This document shows positions 1-9,056 of a stretch of 64,000 nt of DNA, in pieces. Made by a program: the position numbers and the translations under genes. This DNA comes from CAYWWM01 sp965198025. Its GTDB lineage: Bacteria; Acidobacteriota; Terriglobia; 2-12-FULL-54-10. Location: contig OZ240237.1 in assembly GCA_965198025.1 (NCBI GenBank), positions 248,001-312,000 on the forward strand, read 5' to 3'. Each line of letters opens with the position of its first letter. The stretch's first letter is position 1. A model generated the notes under the pieces. It did no database searches, was not told the DNA's origin, and was given only the letters and a program-made list of their open reading frames with translations.

Positions 1-2091
1 CCGGAGGGCCGTGCCGAGCGTCCACCGGCCGCCCGGGTCGCTGAACTCGAGGTCGCCGTAGGCCGCAACGTTGCTGCGGCTCCAGTCTCCCGCCGTCGTG
101 TCGGCCCGGTAGCCGTTGAAGCCGTTCGAGCCGGAGCTGAAGCCTTGTGCGGCGTACGGGCCGATCTCCCACGAGGGCTGCCCGCCCGCGCCGATCGTGA
201 ACTTCTCATTGCGCCACTCCGTGCCGCCCGCGACGTGCACGATTTCGTTGACCACGTACTGGACGTCGAAGTTGAGGTTGAGCTCGTCCTGCTGGTAGAT
301 GCCGGGATTGAACGACGTCGGCGTGTCGTAGCCAACCGACGCGTTGACCGTATCGAAGATGAACTGATCAACCTTGCTGGTGCCGAGGCCGACGCTCGCG
401 TCCCAGGTGAGGCGGCCGTCGCTCGTGAATCCGCGCAGTCCGCTGACCCACGAATAATCGATGAGGTTGCCGCCGAATTGCGGCGTGAAACCGCCGGGGA
501 ACCGGCTGTAGAGCGTGAAGCAGTTCGGGTCGGTCTCGACCTGCTGCAGGGCGGTCGCATCGGGGACGTGGTTGCTGATCGGAATGATGGGGCAGCCGCC
601 GACGCCCGGCTCCCGTCCGGGAGGAACAACGGTGCTGTCGGGCGCGGTCTCGGCCCAGACCCGGTCGCCCACGAGGAGCGACGGGATGCCGGCCTTCCCC
701 GGGATGCTTGCGACTTGGCCGTTTGCATCATATACGATGGCGTCACGGTGATCAGACTCATCGGTGTCGAGCTCCTTGGGGTCGGGGAAGTTCGTGAGCT
801 CGCCGTCCTCGTTGTATACGTTGAGGCCAGAGTCGGGGTGGAGTCTGTTGCCCCGGAAGACCCCGCCGCGGGTATGCGGATTCCGGAAGTAGAAGCCGCC
901 GGTTACCTCGCGTTGCGCGAAGTTGGTGTGGGCGTAGAACTGCAATCCGTTCTCGAACAGATGGCCGAAGTTGCCGAACAGCTTCAGGTCTCCGTCGACT
1001 TTGGGCGATCCCCAGACCTGCGCCGGGTTGCGCAGGTTCGTATTGCCGGCATCAATGATGTTCTGCGCACCATTACGTTGAACGCTGCGGCTGGTCGGTG
1101 CGCCTTGGCCGTACTCCATGCTGAGGTTCGCGAACCCATTCTCGCCGAGCGGCAGCCCGACGTTCCCGGCGAACGTGAGCGTCCCCCCATGTCCGCCGAT
1201 CCCGTTGCAGGAATGCTGGATGTCGCCCATGATTCCCGACCCGCACGTTGCCGTGTCGCCCGGGTTCGCATCGCGGAAGAATCCCGTGCGCAACTCGAAG
1301 CGGCCCCCGGACGGGGCATCTTTGAGCTGGAAGTTCATCACGCCGGCGATGGCGTCCGAGCCGTATTGCGCCGCCGCGCCGTCGCGCAGCACCTCGGCCT
1401 GCCGTACTGCAATCGAGGGGATGACGGAGAGGTCCGGTCCCTGCGAGCCGTCCGCGATACCGTTGCCGAGCCAGGTGATGACCGCCGCGCGATGGCGGCG
1501 CTTGCCGTTGACCAGGAGCAGCGTGTGATCGGGCGCCAGGTTGCGCAGGTTCACCGGACGGACGATGGTCGCCGCGTCGCTGATCGGCTGAATGTTTATG
1601 TTGAAGGAGGGGACGACTGTCCGCAACTGCTCCGCCAGGTCGGTACGGCCCTGGCTGGTGAAGTCCTCGGTCCGGATCACGTCGACCGGCACGGCCGACT
1701 CGATGGCCGAGCGCGGCTCCGCGCGACTGCCGACGACGACGAGAGTCGTGGCGACCGTGCCGAGCTCAAGGGCAAAATTCTGCAGAACCGGCTGGCCCGC
1801 CATCAGTTGCACATTGTTGGAGATGCCCGCTTGAAAGCCGGGCACGTCCACCGTTATCGTATAGGACCCGGTGGGCAAATCGGTGAACTCGTAATTCCCG
1901 CTTGCGTCCGTCCCGCCTGTAGTGGCTTGATTGGTTGCTTGGTTGGTCGCCGTGACTTCCGCACCGGGAATGACGGCTCCGGTGCTGTCGGTCACGCTTC
2001 CCCTCACGGTGGCGGTCTCCTGAGCGTACCCGAAGCCGGAGACCGCGACCCAGAGCAATGCGAGCGCCACAACAACAAATCCCTTCTGCAT
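1..2091 (-). CDS. TonB-dependent receptor, N-terminal 697 residues (3' end outside window)
   Basis: Outer-membrane active-transport receptor, read on the minus strand from an ATG at 2091 and running off the left edge with no stop. The first ~26 residues form a signal peptide (MQKGFVVVALALLW... ending ..GYAQ). Next comes a carboxypeptidase-regulatory-like beta-sandwich (VRGSVTDSTGAVIPGAEV), then a clear TonB plug with LLLVNGKRRHRAAV and VLRDGAAAQYGSDAIAGVMN, and then the first barrel strands. The plug resembles siderophore/vitamin-type receptors more than the Oar-like receptors elsewhere in this window. The ligand is unknown. It lies downstream of and in the same direction as the NHL propeller gene, 261 bp away, so cotranscription is possible but not shown. 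A long open frame on the opposite strand (145-2121) is its codon-aligned shadow. Confidence 0.9.
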   Translation of the reverse strand, partial: MQKGFVVVALALLWVAVSGFGYAQETATVRGSVTDSTGAVIPGAEVTATNQATNQATTGGTDASGNYEFTDLPTGSYTITVDVPGFQAGISNNVQLMAGQPVLQNFALELGTVATTLVVVGSRAEPRSAIESAVPVDVIRTEDFTSQGRTDLAEQLRTVVPSFNINIQPISDAATIVRPVNLRNLAPDHTLLLVNGKRRHRAAVITWLGNGIADGSQGPDLSVIPSIAVRQAEVLRDGAAAQYGSDAIAGVMNFQLKDAPSGGRFELRTGFFRDANPGDTATCGSGIMGDIQHSCNGIGGHGGTLTFAGNVGLPLGENGFANLSMEYGQGAPTSRSVQRNGAQNIIDAGNTNLRNPAQVWGSPKVDGDLKLFGNFGHLFENGLQFYAHTNFAQREVTGGFYFRNPHTRGGVFRGNRLHPDSGLNVYNEDGELTNFPDPKELDTDESDHRDAIVYDANGQVASIPGKAGIPSLLVGDRVWAETAPDSTVVPPGREPGVGGCPIIPISNHVPDATALQQVETDPNCFTLYSRFPGGFTPQFGGNLIDYSWVSGLRGFTSDGRLTWDASVGLGTSKVDQFIFDTVNASVGYDTPTSFNPGIYQQDELNLNFDVQYVVNEIVHVAGGTEWRNEKFTIGAGGQPSWEIGPYAAQGFSSGSNGFNGYRADTTAGDWSRSNVAAYGDLEFSDPGGRWTLGTALR

Positions 2092-2352
2092 CTATGCCTC
2101 CCTTTTCTGATTCCTTTCTAATTCAGCGCGCAGTGTACGTCTTGCTGAACCCGTTGCGGCCGTTCGTGATCCGCTGCAAACAATCCGCATCGCGTCCCGA
2201 TCGCCAACGGCATATCCAGTGTCCACGAGCATGGATTCGCCCGACGGCGATATGGCCAGAGCCGCCGCTCCGCCTTCGACGTCAATCCCAAAAATCTCCA
2301 ACCAGCAACATGTGAGACTGCTATAGAGTCTACCAAAAGTTTTTTGCCACTG

Positions 2353-3447
2353 TCATTGCGAATCGCGACGGACATACTTGGTTACCCCACGCAACGTCAC
2401 TTCTCCAGCGTAGACGTTCCCGGCAGCATCCACGGCAATGCCTTCTCCTGCCACGCCCTCGGGAGTGTCCCCCGGATGGGGAGGGATGAAGTACATCACT
2501 TGGCTGTTCCGCGCGCTTCCGATGCGGATGCCTTCTTTCCAACCTCCCGGATGGTTTTCCGGGCTCGACTCGGAATCGATCGCGTAGAGGATGTCGTTCT
2601 CGTCAATGGCAAGACCGCTGTTGCGGCTGAACTGATGCCACTCCTCGAGGAACTTTCCCTCCTGGTCGAAGATCTGAATTCGGGAATTGCCGCGATCAGC
2701 CACGAAGAGCCGTCCGCGCGAGTCGAACACGAGAGCATGCGGCGTGCGAAACTCGCCGGGACTGGCGCCAAGCTTGCCCCAGGACTTGATGAATTCGCCG
2801 TCCTTTGAAAACTTCGAGATACGGGCCACGGTGTCGGGCGGAGCGTCGGGTCGCGACCCGTAGTGTCCCTCGGACACGAAAATGTCACCGTTCGGCGCAG
2901 TGATGATGTCGGTGGGCTCGGTCAGGTAGTTGGGCGGACTCCCGGCCACACCGGCAACCCCGAGCCGCATCAGAATCCGGCCGTCCGGGCTGAACTTGAT
3001 CACCTGTTGACCTTTTTCCCTGGTTTCGGGATATTGCGCGATCTCTTCAGGCGTAGCCCCGCGCGCGTCGGTCACCCAGACGTTTCCCTCGCGGTCGACG
3101 TGAATGCCGTGCGGGAAAACAAAGAGACCCGATCCGAAACTCTGCAGGAGTTTACCCGACTCATCAAACTTCAGCACGACCGGCACTTGCGACCCCGCGC
3201 AGGAACGACCACCGCACCGCTCGGCGACCCACATGGACTTTCCATCCCGGTCCACCTCGATTGCCGTGATCGACCCCAGGGTCCGCCCCGACGGCAGCTC
3301 CCCCCAGTTCCGGATCGTCTCGTACGGATTCGGCAGATTTTCGTTCGCGGGTGTAACGTTTTGCCCGTAGCCATTGATTCCGAACAAACTCATCGATACA
3401 ACGACGGTCAGAATGCGGGCGGTGGTCACCCAAACTGGATCAAGCAT
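2353..3447 (-). CDS. secreted NHL-repeat six-bladed beta-propeller protein
   Basis: Predicted exported beta-propeller of 364 residues. The ATG at 3447 is preferred because a strong GAGGAGG ribosome site sits just upstream; the frame is open 30 codons further. Residues 1-29 look like a signal peptide ending ..GINGYGQ. NHL blades are visible, for example HGIHVDREGNVWVTD near 113 and LVFDSRGRLFVADRGNSRI near 239. The fold resembles peptidyl-alpha-hydroxyglycine amidating lyase, but no enzymatic role can be assigned from sequence. A close relative is at 27008-28084, sharing RTLGS/RNWGS, ERCGG/DRCGS and FGSGxFxFPHGIHVD motifs. It may bind or process an extracellular ligand together with the downstream TonB receptor; that is inference. 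Confidence 0.85.
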   Translation of the reverse strand: MLDPVWVTTARILTVVVSMSLFGINGYGQNVTPANENLPNPYETIRNWGELPSGRTLGSITAIEVDRDGKSMWVAERCGGRSCAGSQVPVVLKFDESGKLLQSFGSGLFVFPHGIHVDREGNVWVTDARGATPEEIAQYPETREKGQQVIKFSPDGRILMRLGVAGVAGSPPNYLTEPTDIITAPNGDIFVSEGHYGSRPDAPPDTVARISKFSKDGEFIKSWGKLGASPGEFRTPHALVFDSRGRLFVADRGNSRIQIFDQEGKFLEEWHQFSRNSGLAIDENDILYAIDSESSPENHPGGWKEGIRIGSARNSQVMYFIPPHPGDTPEGVAGEGIAVDAAGNVYAGEVTLRGVTKYVRRDSQ

Positions 3448-3678
3448 CGCGGCTCCTCCTCTCGAAGAAAGGCTTTCCGAAACGGCACTCTTGCGCTTAC
3501 CCAGCCGCTTTGTGGAACCAAGAATACTCCAGCCCAAAAGGGGCGGTCAACCGACAATCCTTGGGTGGTGGAAGAGGTTTGGTGCCAACAAAGCGGCCTG
3601 CGATTCGGGACTCGGGGAATCAGTGCAGGCCGGGGGCCTGTCGCTACTTGGGACAAGCTAAGAGCAGGTCCCTCAGCG

Positions 3679-3723
3679 GAAACGACATCGATATGTCCGA
3701 AACGACATTCATAATGTCGTTTC
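3679..3723. promoter_or_regulatory. operator-like cluster of GAAACGACAT half-sites
   Basis: Three copies of the decamer GAAACGACAT occur within 45 bases. Two are direct repeats (3679-3688 and 3699-3708) and one is inverted (ATGTCGTTTC, 3714-3723). The last two form a perfect 10-bp inverted repeat with a 5-nt spacer. An extra ATGTC at 3693-3697 pairs with the first copy. Such a regular array in a divergent intergenic region suggests a repressor or activator binding site, or part of an extragenic repeat. No regulator gene is adjacent. Confidence 0.45.
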
Positions 3724-3760
3724 CTTCCTCGGGATGACAGCGAAGAGCTAAAGAACAGAC

Positions 3761-3801
3761 CCACGGCACAACAAGCGTGCCGTGGCTACCCCGCTAGCGG
3801 G
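3761..3801. repeat. two consecutive hairpin palindromes
   Basis: A perfect 9-bp stem CCACGGCAC / GTGCCGTGG with a 7-nt loop (3761-3785) is followed at once by the 12-bp palindrome CCCGCTAGCGGG (3790-3801). There is no trailing T-run, so a simple intrinsic terminator is unlikely. It could be a repetitive extragenic palindrome or a transcript structure upstream of the amidohydrolase. Confidence 0.5.
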
Positions 3802-3993
3802 TTGGCAGGGAAGTTTCCTTGACTGTTTGCGTGCCCGGATGCTACAAGGATTTACGTATCTTACTCTTCGAGTCTGGGGCTGCCGTCGGTCGGCTTTCGC
3901 GCTCCAGAAGACTGGTGGCGGCGTTAACCTCGAATCATTGCATAACGGCCGGCATTGCCACAGCCAGCCGGACGGCTACGGAGGAAGGGAACC

Positions 3994-5688
3994 ATGAACA
4001 AGCAACTGCATGTATGGATTGGGTCGGCCATGATCGTTCTGCTGAGCGCACTCCCCGGGAACGCGCAAGGTCAGGCTCTGGTTGTCGAAGGCGGAACCTT
4101 GATAGACGGCACGGGGGCAGCCCCGCGCCAGAATGCGGTCATCGTGATGGAAGGAGACCGCATTCGGGCCGTGGGAACGAAGGGAGAGGTATCCTATCCG
4201 CCCAATGCCAAGGTAATCCAGGCGGACGGCAGGTATATCCTGCCGGGGCTGTTTGACTGCCACGTGCACTACCGGGAGTGGATGCCGCAGATCTACCTGC
4301 GCTACGGAGTCACAACCGTCGGTGATACGGCCAATAAGACCGAATGGATTATCGCGCAGCGGGAAATGCTGAATCGAGGCGTCATCAAAGGGCCTCGGAT
4401 GTACGTGACGGGGCACCGAGTCGGAGGCCCGCTCCCTGGTCGGAGAGCCGGGATTGTCCCGAACGGTATCAACGGCAACTATGTGGTCAACGCAGCGAAC
4501 GTGGCAGAGGCGCTGGCGGAGGTCCGAAAACTGATAGCCGCGGGAGTGGACGCGATCAAGGTCCACGACGGCCTCACGCCGGAACAGATCAAAGCCGTGG
4601 TGGAGGAGGCGCGCGCGCTGGGGGTCGAGGCGGTCGTGGGCCACCAGTACAACGGTCGGGATTCGGCTTTGGCAGGCTTGAAGTATATCGAGCACTCCCC
4701 ACCGATCGCCCGGGCCACGATCAGCGATCCCGAACTGCAACAGTTGGCGGCGCCGGAGTATTACATGGAGGAGGCCCTCTACGATCCGCTGATCGAGCTG
4801 TTTCTGGAGCAGGGCGTCTATATCAACGTGCCGCTCTGGACGGGCCGAGCGTTCAACCCAGCGTCCAGCACATGGGGCTGGGAACAACTTGGCCCGCAAC
4901 TGGCAAACGATCCCACGCTGGCGTTTGTCCCGCAGCATGAGCGGGATAGCTGGCTGCCGGAGGTATCCGGCCGGAGAAATCTGAGCTCTCTCGAGATGGA
5001 GAGGCGCCTCGTGGGAATGCAGAAGGTGAAAGCGTTTCTGAAGAATTACGCCGAGCAGGGCGGCAAGTTCGTGGCCGGCTCGGACGGGGGTGAGGAAGAT
5101 GTGCCGGGATTGTGGACGCATTACGAGATGCAGGCGCTGGTGGACGCGGGGCTGACTCCGATGCAGGCGATCCTGTCGGCGACGTTGTGGCCAGCGGAAC
5201 TGTTCCAACTGGAAGACGAGCTTGGGACGATTCAGGTGGGGAGGAAGGCGGATGCGATTATCCTGACGGGCAACCCGTTGCAGAATATCGCCGAGACCCG
5301 GAGCATCCTCTGGGTGATCAAGGACGGGAACGTAGTGGACACGTCGTACGATCCAAACTTCAAGAACCCCTTGCCATGGACCGCAAACTCGGATGAGCGG
5401 GGACCGCGGCGTGGGCCGGAAATCGCTACCATGGCGCCCCTCATGGCACGCGAAGGCGACGCGCAGGTGACCCTGCGGATCGGCGGACGCGACTTTTCGC
5501 CCGGCGCCATCGCGCGGTTTGATCGGGCCAACCTGGATACGCAAGTTGTGAGCGACGCAGAGTTAGTGGCGACGATCGACCGGCGCTTGCTGCGGACCCA
5601 CGGCACCTACCCGATCACGGTCGTGAATCCGGGGTCCGGCGGCGGTACGTCCAATACGGTCTACTTCCTGGTGGACCTTCTGTACTGA
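3994..5688 (+). CDS. secreted amidohydrolase with C-terminal IPT/TIG domain
   Basis: 564-residue exported metal-dependent hydrolase of the imidazolonepropionase-like amidohydrolase superfamily. The ATG at 3994 follows GAGGAAGG and starts a signal peptide (MNKQLHVWIGSAMIVLLSALPGNAQ). The core shows the expected landmarks in order: DGTG, HVHYREW after LFDC (the HxH metal site), a Lys in VDAIKVHDG, His in VVGHQ and YIEHS, and the late Asp in VAGSDGG. The last ~75 residues (after about 490) read as an IPT/TIG immunoglobulin-like domain (LRIGGRDFSPGAIARF ... TSNTVYFLVDLLY). That is not usual for this enzyme family and may serve for surface or substrate anchoring. Substrate unknown; cyclic amide or peptide-like compounds are typical of the superfamily. 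Confidence 0.85.
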   Translation: MNKQLHVWIGSAMIVLLSALPGNAQGQALVVEGGTLIDGTGAAPRQNAVIVMEGDRIRAVGTKGEVSYPPNAKVIQADGRYILPGLFDCHVHYREWMPQIYLRYGVTTVGDTANKTEWIIAQREMLNRGVIKGPRMYVTGHRVGGPLPGRRAGIVPNGINGNYVVNAANVAEALAEVRKLIAAGVDAIKVHDGLTPEQIKAVVEEARALGVEAVVGHQYNGRDSALAGLKYIEHSPPIARATISDPELQQLAAPEYYMEEALYDPLIELFLEQGVYINVPLWTGRAFNPASSTWGWEQLGPQLANDPTLAFVPQHERDSWLPEVSGRRNLSSLEMERRLVGMQKVKAFLKNYAEQGGKFVAGSDGGEEDVPGLWTHYEMQALVDAGLTPMQAILSATLWPAELFQLEDELGTIQVGRKADAIILTGNPLQNIAETRSILWVIKDGNVVDTSYDPNFKNPLPWTANSDERGPRRGPEIATMAPLMAREGDAQVTLRIGGRDFSPGAIARFDRANLDTQVVSDAELVATIDRRLLRTHGTYPITVVNPGSGGGTSNTVYFLVDLLY

Positions 5689-6115
5689 TTGGGCAGCCCC
5701 AGAGCCGCAGCGGAATGTCCCTCAACAGAGAAAGGAATGGGGGATTCGGGCCGGAACGGTTTCAACCGGCTGATTGTAGTTTTCGAAGGGCTTGTCCGGG
5801 TGCTGTTTCTTGTATGGCAATGATTAGGCCGAAGTTTTGTAGCAGTCGTTGGGAGAGATCTCACATCACAACATGGGGTTGTGAAACTGGGTTCGGCGGC
5901 TCGATCACTGTAGGTGCTTCCTGCAAGGTCATTGGTGAGGGGCAGAAGAAGGGCAGGAGTGCTATCATTAGCCGACGCGAAGAAACAGGATGCTCTGGGC
6001 GCGGCTTGAGGCAGGGCCCGCGGTGGGGCGGCAGTTTTTATGATGCGTTTCTCTTAGTAGCAACCACGGGCTCTGAAACGAAACCCAACAGAAGAATTGG
6101 AGAGGAGTCGGACAT
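5689..6115. other. intergenic region upstream of the SoxC-like gene
   Basis: 427 bases without a supportable gene. The one structured site seen is the TCACAAC-N5-GTTGTGA dyad at 5866-5884. The ribosome site of the next gene (GGAGAGGAG) lies at the right end. Confidence 0.5.
5866..5884. promoter_or_regulatory. 7-bp inverted repeat, possible operator
   Basis: TCACAAC and GTTGTGA form a perfect inverted repeat with a 5-nt spacer about 230 bp before the SoxC-like start. The half-site order is opposite to the CRP/FNR arrangement, so it is not a standard CRP box. Function is inferred only from symmetry and position. Confidence 0.3.
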
Positions 6116-7330
6116 ATGAAAGCCAACAATCGCGGGCGGAGGCGATTTCTTCGGGGCGGGGCCGCTCTGGCTGCTTTGGCCATAGGAAGGACACAGCCCC
6201 TGAGCGCCCAGATCGCAGAACCCCGAGACTTCTTGGAAGGACCTCGTACCTACGGAGAGCGCTCCCGGTTTGAAACCTCTTTGCGCAATCCGACGCACAC
6301 TCCGGTCGGGGATTCCGTAGGGATCATCACGCCGAGTGCGCTACACTTCGTAAATAATCACAGCTACAATCCTCCGCATATCGACCCGCAGCAGCATCGT
6401 TTGATGATCCATGGCATGGTTGAGCGTCCGCTGGTCTTTACCATGGAGGAGTTGAAGCGCCTGCCCTCCGTTTCCCGGGTTCACTTCATCGAGTGTGCAG
6501 GAAACTCCGCCGAGGGGAGGAACCACGACACGATCCAGGAAACGCACGGGTTCATGAGTTGCAGCGAGTGGACCGGGGTGCTGCTTTCTGTGTTGCTTCG
6601 GGAGGCCGGCGTCAAGGAAGGGGCAAGCTGGGTCCTTGCGGAAGGTGCGGACAAACCAAAACATTCGAAGAGTATTCTGCTGGAGAAGGCGATGGAAGAT
6701 GTTTTGGTCGCCTACGGGCAAAATGGCGAGGCTGTGCGACCGGATCAGGGTTATCCGCTGCGCCTGGTCACTCCCGGCTGGGAAGGAATCAGCAACGTCA
6801 AGTGGTTAAGGCGACTCAAGGTTGTCGACGAGGCCTATATGGCCCGGATGGAAAGCACCATGTACATCGTCCACTGGCCAAGGCTGAACGGCAAGGTACG
6901 CTGGTACAATTTCGAGATGGGACCGAAATCGGTGATCACGCGCCCTTCCGGCGGACAGCGGATGGCTGGTCGCGGATACACCGAAATTACGGGATTGGCG
7001 TGGTCTGGTCGAGGGGCAATTCGCAGAGTGGAAGTATCCACCGATGGCGGCCGGAGTTGGAGCGACGCGCAAATTCAGCAGCCGGTGCATCGAATCGCAC
7101 ACACTCGGTTTGTGTTTCCGTGGACTTGGAACGGAGAAGAATCTCTGATTCAGTCCCGCTGCACGGACGATGCAGGCATGGCGCAACCGACACTGGATGA
7201 TGTCGGCAGGATGTGGGGGGTTGACCGCGACTTCTGGCGAACCACAAGGACCAGGGTCAATCACTTCAATCCGATCTGGCCATGGAAGATAAATCGTGAC
7301 GGGAGCGTGCACAATGGGTTACTGGTATAG
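6116..7330 (+). CDS. SoxC/sulfite dehydrogenase-like molybdenum oxidoreductase
   Basis: 404-residue periplasmic molybdopterin enzyme of the sulfite oxidase family. It begins with a Tat signal (RRRFLRGGAALAALAIG), as expected for a protein exported with its Mo cofactor. The cofactor-binding Cys is in HFIECAGNS at residue 127. The C-terminal half has the dimerisation/Ig-like domain of SoxC (GYTEITGLAWSGRGAIRRVEVSTDGG). A clear GGAGAGGAG ribosome site precedes ATG 6116. The next gene, a c-type cytochrome, overlaps it by 17 bp, so the two are probably translated together as a dehydrogenase-cytochrome pair. No other sox genes are nearby, so a complete Sox pathway is not supported here. The substrate may be sulfite or another sulfur compound. 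Confidence 0.9.
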   Translation: MKANNRGRRRFLRGGAALAALAIGRTQPLSAQIAEPRDFLEGPRTYGERSRFETSLRNPTHTPVGDSVGIITPSALHFVNNHSYNPPHIDPQQHRLMIHGMVERPLVFTMEELKRLPSVSRVHFIECAGNSAEGRNHDTIQETHGFMSCSEWTGVLLSVLLREAGVKEGASWVLAEGADKPKHSKSILLEKAMEDVLVAYGQNGEAVRPDQGYPLRLVTPGWEGISNVKWLRRLKVVDEAYMARMESTMYIVHWPRLNGKVRWYNFEMGPKSVITRPSGGQRMAGRGYTEITGLAWSGRGAIRRVEVSTDGGRSWSDAQIQQPVHRIAHTRFVFPWTWNGEESLIQSRCTDDAGMAQPTLDDVGRMWGVDRDFWRTTRTRVNHFNPIWPWKINRDGSVHNGLLV

Positions 7331-7940
7331 TTTTCTCGTGCCTGTGGCGGCAGGTATGGCATGTGTTGCGGCACTGGCACAGGGCCCGACCTATCAACTG
7401 GGCAGACCGGCCAGCCCAGAGGAAGTCCAGGCCTGGGATATCAGTGTCGGTCCTTCAGGAAAAGAACTCCCGCCAGGGAGAGGAACGGTTCAGGAAGGAG
7501 CGGCGATATTCGCCCAGAAATGCGTCGTATGCCATGGCCCAACCGGAGCGGAAGGTCCGTCCCTTCCCAATCGCTGGCCGTTTTCCGAAGGGGTCCGCCG
7601 CGTCACACCCCTTCGCGGCGGCGAGGGGACCCTCGATGACCCTGATCCTGTCAGGACTATCGGGAGCTTCTGGCCATACGCTACTACCATATGGGACTAT
7701 ATCAATCGGGCCATGCCACCCACGCAGGAGGGATCGCTCAGCGCGGATGAAGTGTACTCCCTTACGGCTTTCCTCCTCCATATAAACGGCATCATTGAAG
7801 AGAACACGGTCATCGACGCAGAGACTCTGCCGAGAATCCGGATGCCGAACCGCGATGGATTTGTTCCTGAAACACCGCAAAGGTGGTGGGAGCCTGGGAT
7901 TCCTTCGAGCGACCAACCCGTGCCGATAACAGAAAATTGA
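7314..7940 (+). CDS. SoxD-like monoheme cytochrome c, partner of the molybdoenzyme
   Basis: 208-residue exported cytochrome. The ATG at 7314 has GGGAG 8 nt upstream and starts a signal peptide (..GMACVAALAQ). One heme site CVVCH is at 70-74, with the likely axial Met at 134 in YINRAMPP. Sequence style around LGRPASPEEVQAWDI and SADEVYSLTAFLLHING matches the cytochrome domain of SoxD. It overlaps the end of the SoxC-like gene, which supports a two-subunit complex passing electrons to the respiratory chain. Known SoxD proteins are often diheme and longer; this one has a single heme. Confidence 0.88.
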   Translation: MGYWYSFLVPVAAGMACVAALAQGPTYQLGRPASPEEVQAWDISVGPSGKELPPGRGTVQEGAAIFAQKCVVCHGPTGAEGPSLPNRWPFSEGVRRVTPLRGGEGTLDDPDPVRTIGSFWPYATTIWDYINRAMPPTQEGSLSADEVYSLTAFLLHINGIIEENTVIDAETLPRIRMPNRDGFVPETPQRWWEPGIPSSDQPVPITEN

Positions 7941-8015
7941 CCAGGCGCACAGGAACGGAGCTCGCAGCCCTTGCAGGGTGCTTCCGGAGACACTCTTCAG
8001 ATCAGAGGATGACTT

Positions 8016-9056
8016 CTATTCGAAAATCGACTTCGGCAGCATCGCGTGGATACCCTTAGTGCCATCCACAAGTTGGGTCACATGTAGATCGGCGGCTAGC
8101 GAACAGAGAAGATACGCATCGTCGCGGGACATTCCTTTTTCCGACACCAAGAAATCGATCATTTCCCGCGTGGCCATGCGAGCCGCTTCATCCAAGTCCG
8201 GATGCAGACCCATTGAAATGAAGTGAGTTGGGGTTTCGGCGCGCGGCCATTGGATCGACTTTCCTTTGTGTACGAAGACCTGAACCGTCCCTCGCAGCGA
8301 AGTCTCCAGTGCTGCGACACTGACTTCTCCATTTCCCTGCAGAGCGTGGCCGTCTCGCATCGAGAGCAGCGCACCGGGAACGTGAACGCGAAAATAGACG
8401 GTAGAACCCGCTACCAGTTCCTTGTTGTCGAAATTCCCGCCGTTGAAATTGGGAACCCCGCTCGGAACAGGACCTGTCTCCACAGAGGGCGCCACCCCTA
8501 TCGTCCCCCAGAAAGGTGCTAGTTTCAAAGAAATTCCATCGTCGAACTTCGCCATTCCCGCCTCAGGATCAAAGTGGATCAATTTCGCTCGAAAATAAGG
8601 GAACTCATCTGGGAGCGTACCTCTGCCGGGGCGGAACTGCGTCCAACCATAAGGATGCAGGAATTCGAATCTCAAAAGTCGTACTTCCAGCATGTCTCCA
8701 GGATCCGCCCCCTGCACAAAGATCGGGCCTGTCAGTGCATTGCCTGGAGCCCCCGGGGGTCTGGAGGCTGCAACCTCTCTCACGGAATTCGGGATCTCCT
8801 CATCTGAAACGCCGAGGGTTTTCAGCCGCTCCGGGAAGGTCAGCATTGTTTCCACGCGGACGGTGTCTCCAGACGCAATGCGCAAAACCGGCTCGACACG
8901 AGCATCAAAATTGCCCCAATGAACATTGCCCGGGGTGAGCCTCAATTCATGCGTCTGGGCGGTCGCCCATAAGGCGCATAGGAGAGGGAAGGTGCCAGCC
9001 AGCAGGAGCCGAACCATCAAATCCAGTTTCCTTGCCATGGGCGACGAAGCGGACAT
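8016..9056 (-). CDS. exported acetamidase/formamidase family protein
   Basis: 346-residue protein of the FmdA/AmdA fold, here with a signal peptide (..LLLAGTFPLLCALWATAQ), unlike the cytoplasmic family members. The ATG at 9056 is supported by GGAGGA 8 nt upstream. Family features include LTGPIFVQGADPGDMLEV, DGISLKLAPFWGTIGVAP and the C-terminal SMGLHPDLDEAARMATREM followed by LLCSLAADLHVTQLVDG. It probably cleaves a small amide or acts on a related compound in the periplasm. It is convergent with the cytochrome gene (75 bp gap) and no operon partner is evident. Confidence 0.85.
   Translation of the reverse strand: MSASSPMARKLDLMVRLLLAGTFPLLCALWATAQTHELRLTPGNVHWGNFDARVEPVLRIASGDTVRVETMLTFPERLKTLGVSDEEIPNSVREVAASRPPGAPGNALTGPIFVQGADPGDMLEVRLLRFEFLHPYGWTQFRPGRGTLPDEFPYFRAKLIHFDPEAGMAKFDDGISLKLAPFWGTIGVAPSVETGPVPSGVPNFNGGNFDNKELVAGSTVYFRVHVPGALLSMRDGHALQGNGEVSVAALETSLRGTVQVFVHKGKSIQWPRAETPTHFISMGLHPDLDEAARMATREMIDFLVSEKGMSRDDAYLLCSLAADLHVTQLVDGTKGIHAMLPKSIFE

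Larger units (their letters stand above)
3448..3993. other. divergent intergenic region with stacked inverted repeats
   Basis: No convincing gene is seen in these 546 bases between the propeller gene (minus) and the amidohydrolase gene (plus). The region is dense in dyad symmetry between 3679 and 3801, described separately, and should contain the divergent promoters. Short open frames here have no family resemblance or ribosome site and are regarded as noise. Confidence 0.6.

Noticed and set aside
145..2121. 658-codon open frame on the plus strand
   Set aside because: Codon-aligned antisense of the TonB receptor; it has no signal, motif or start site, and the minus frame shows clear plug motifs.
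3976..5544. 522-codon open frame on the minus strand
   Set aside because: Antisense of the amidohydrolase, which has all its metal ligands in the plus frame.
5866..5884. CRP/FNR binding site
   Set aside because: The half-sites TCACA and TGTGA are in the opposite order to the CRP consensus.
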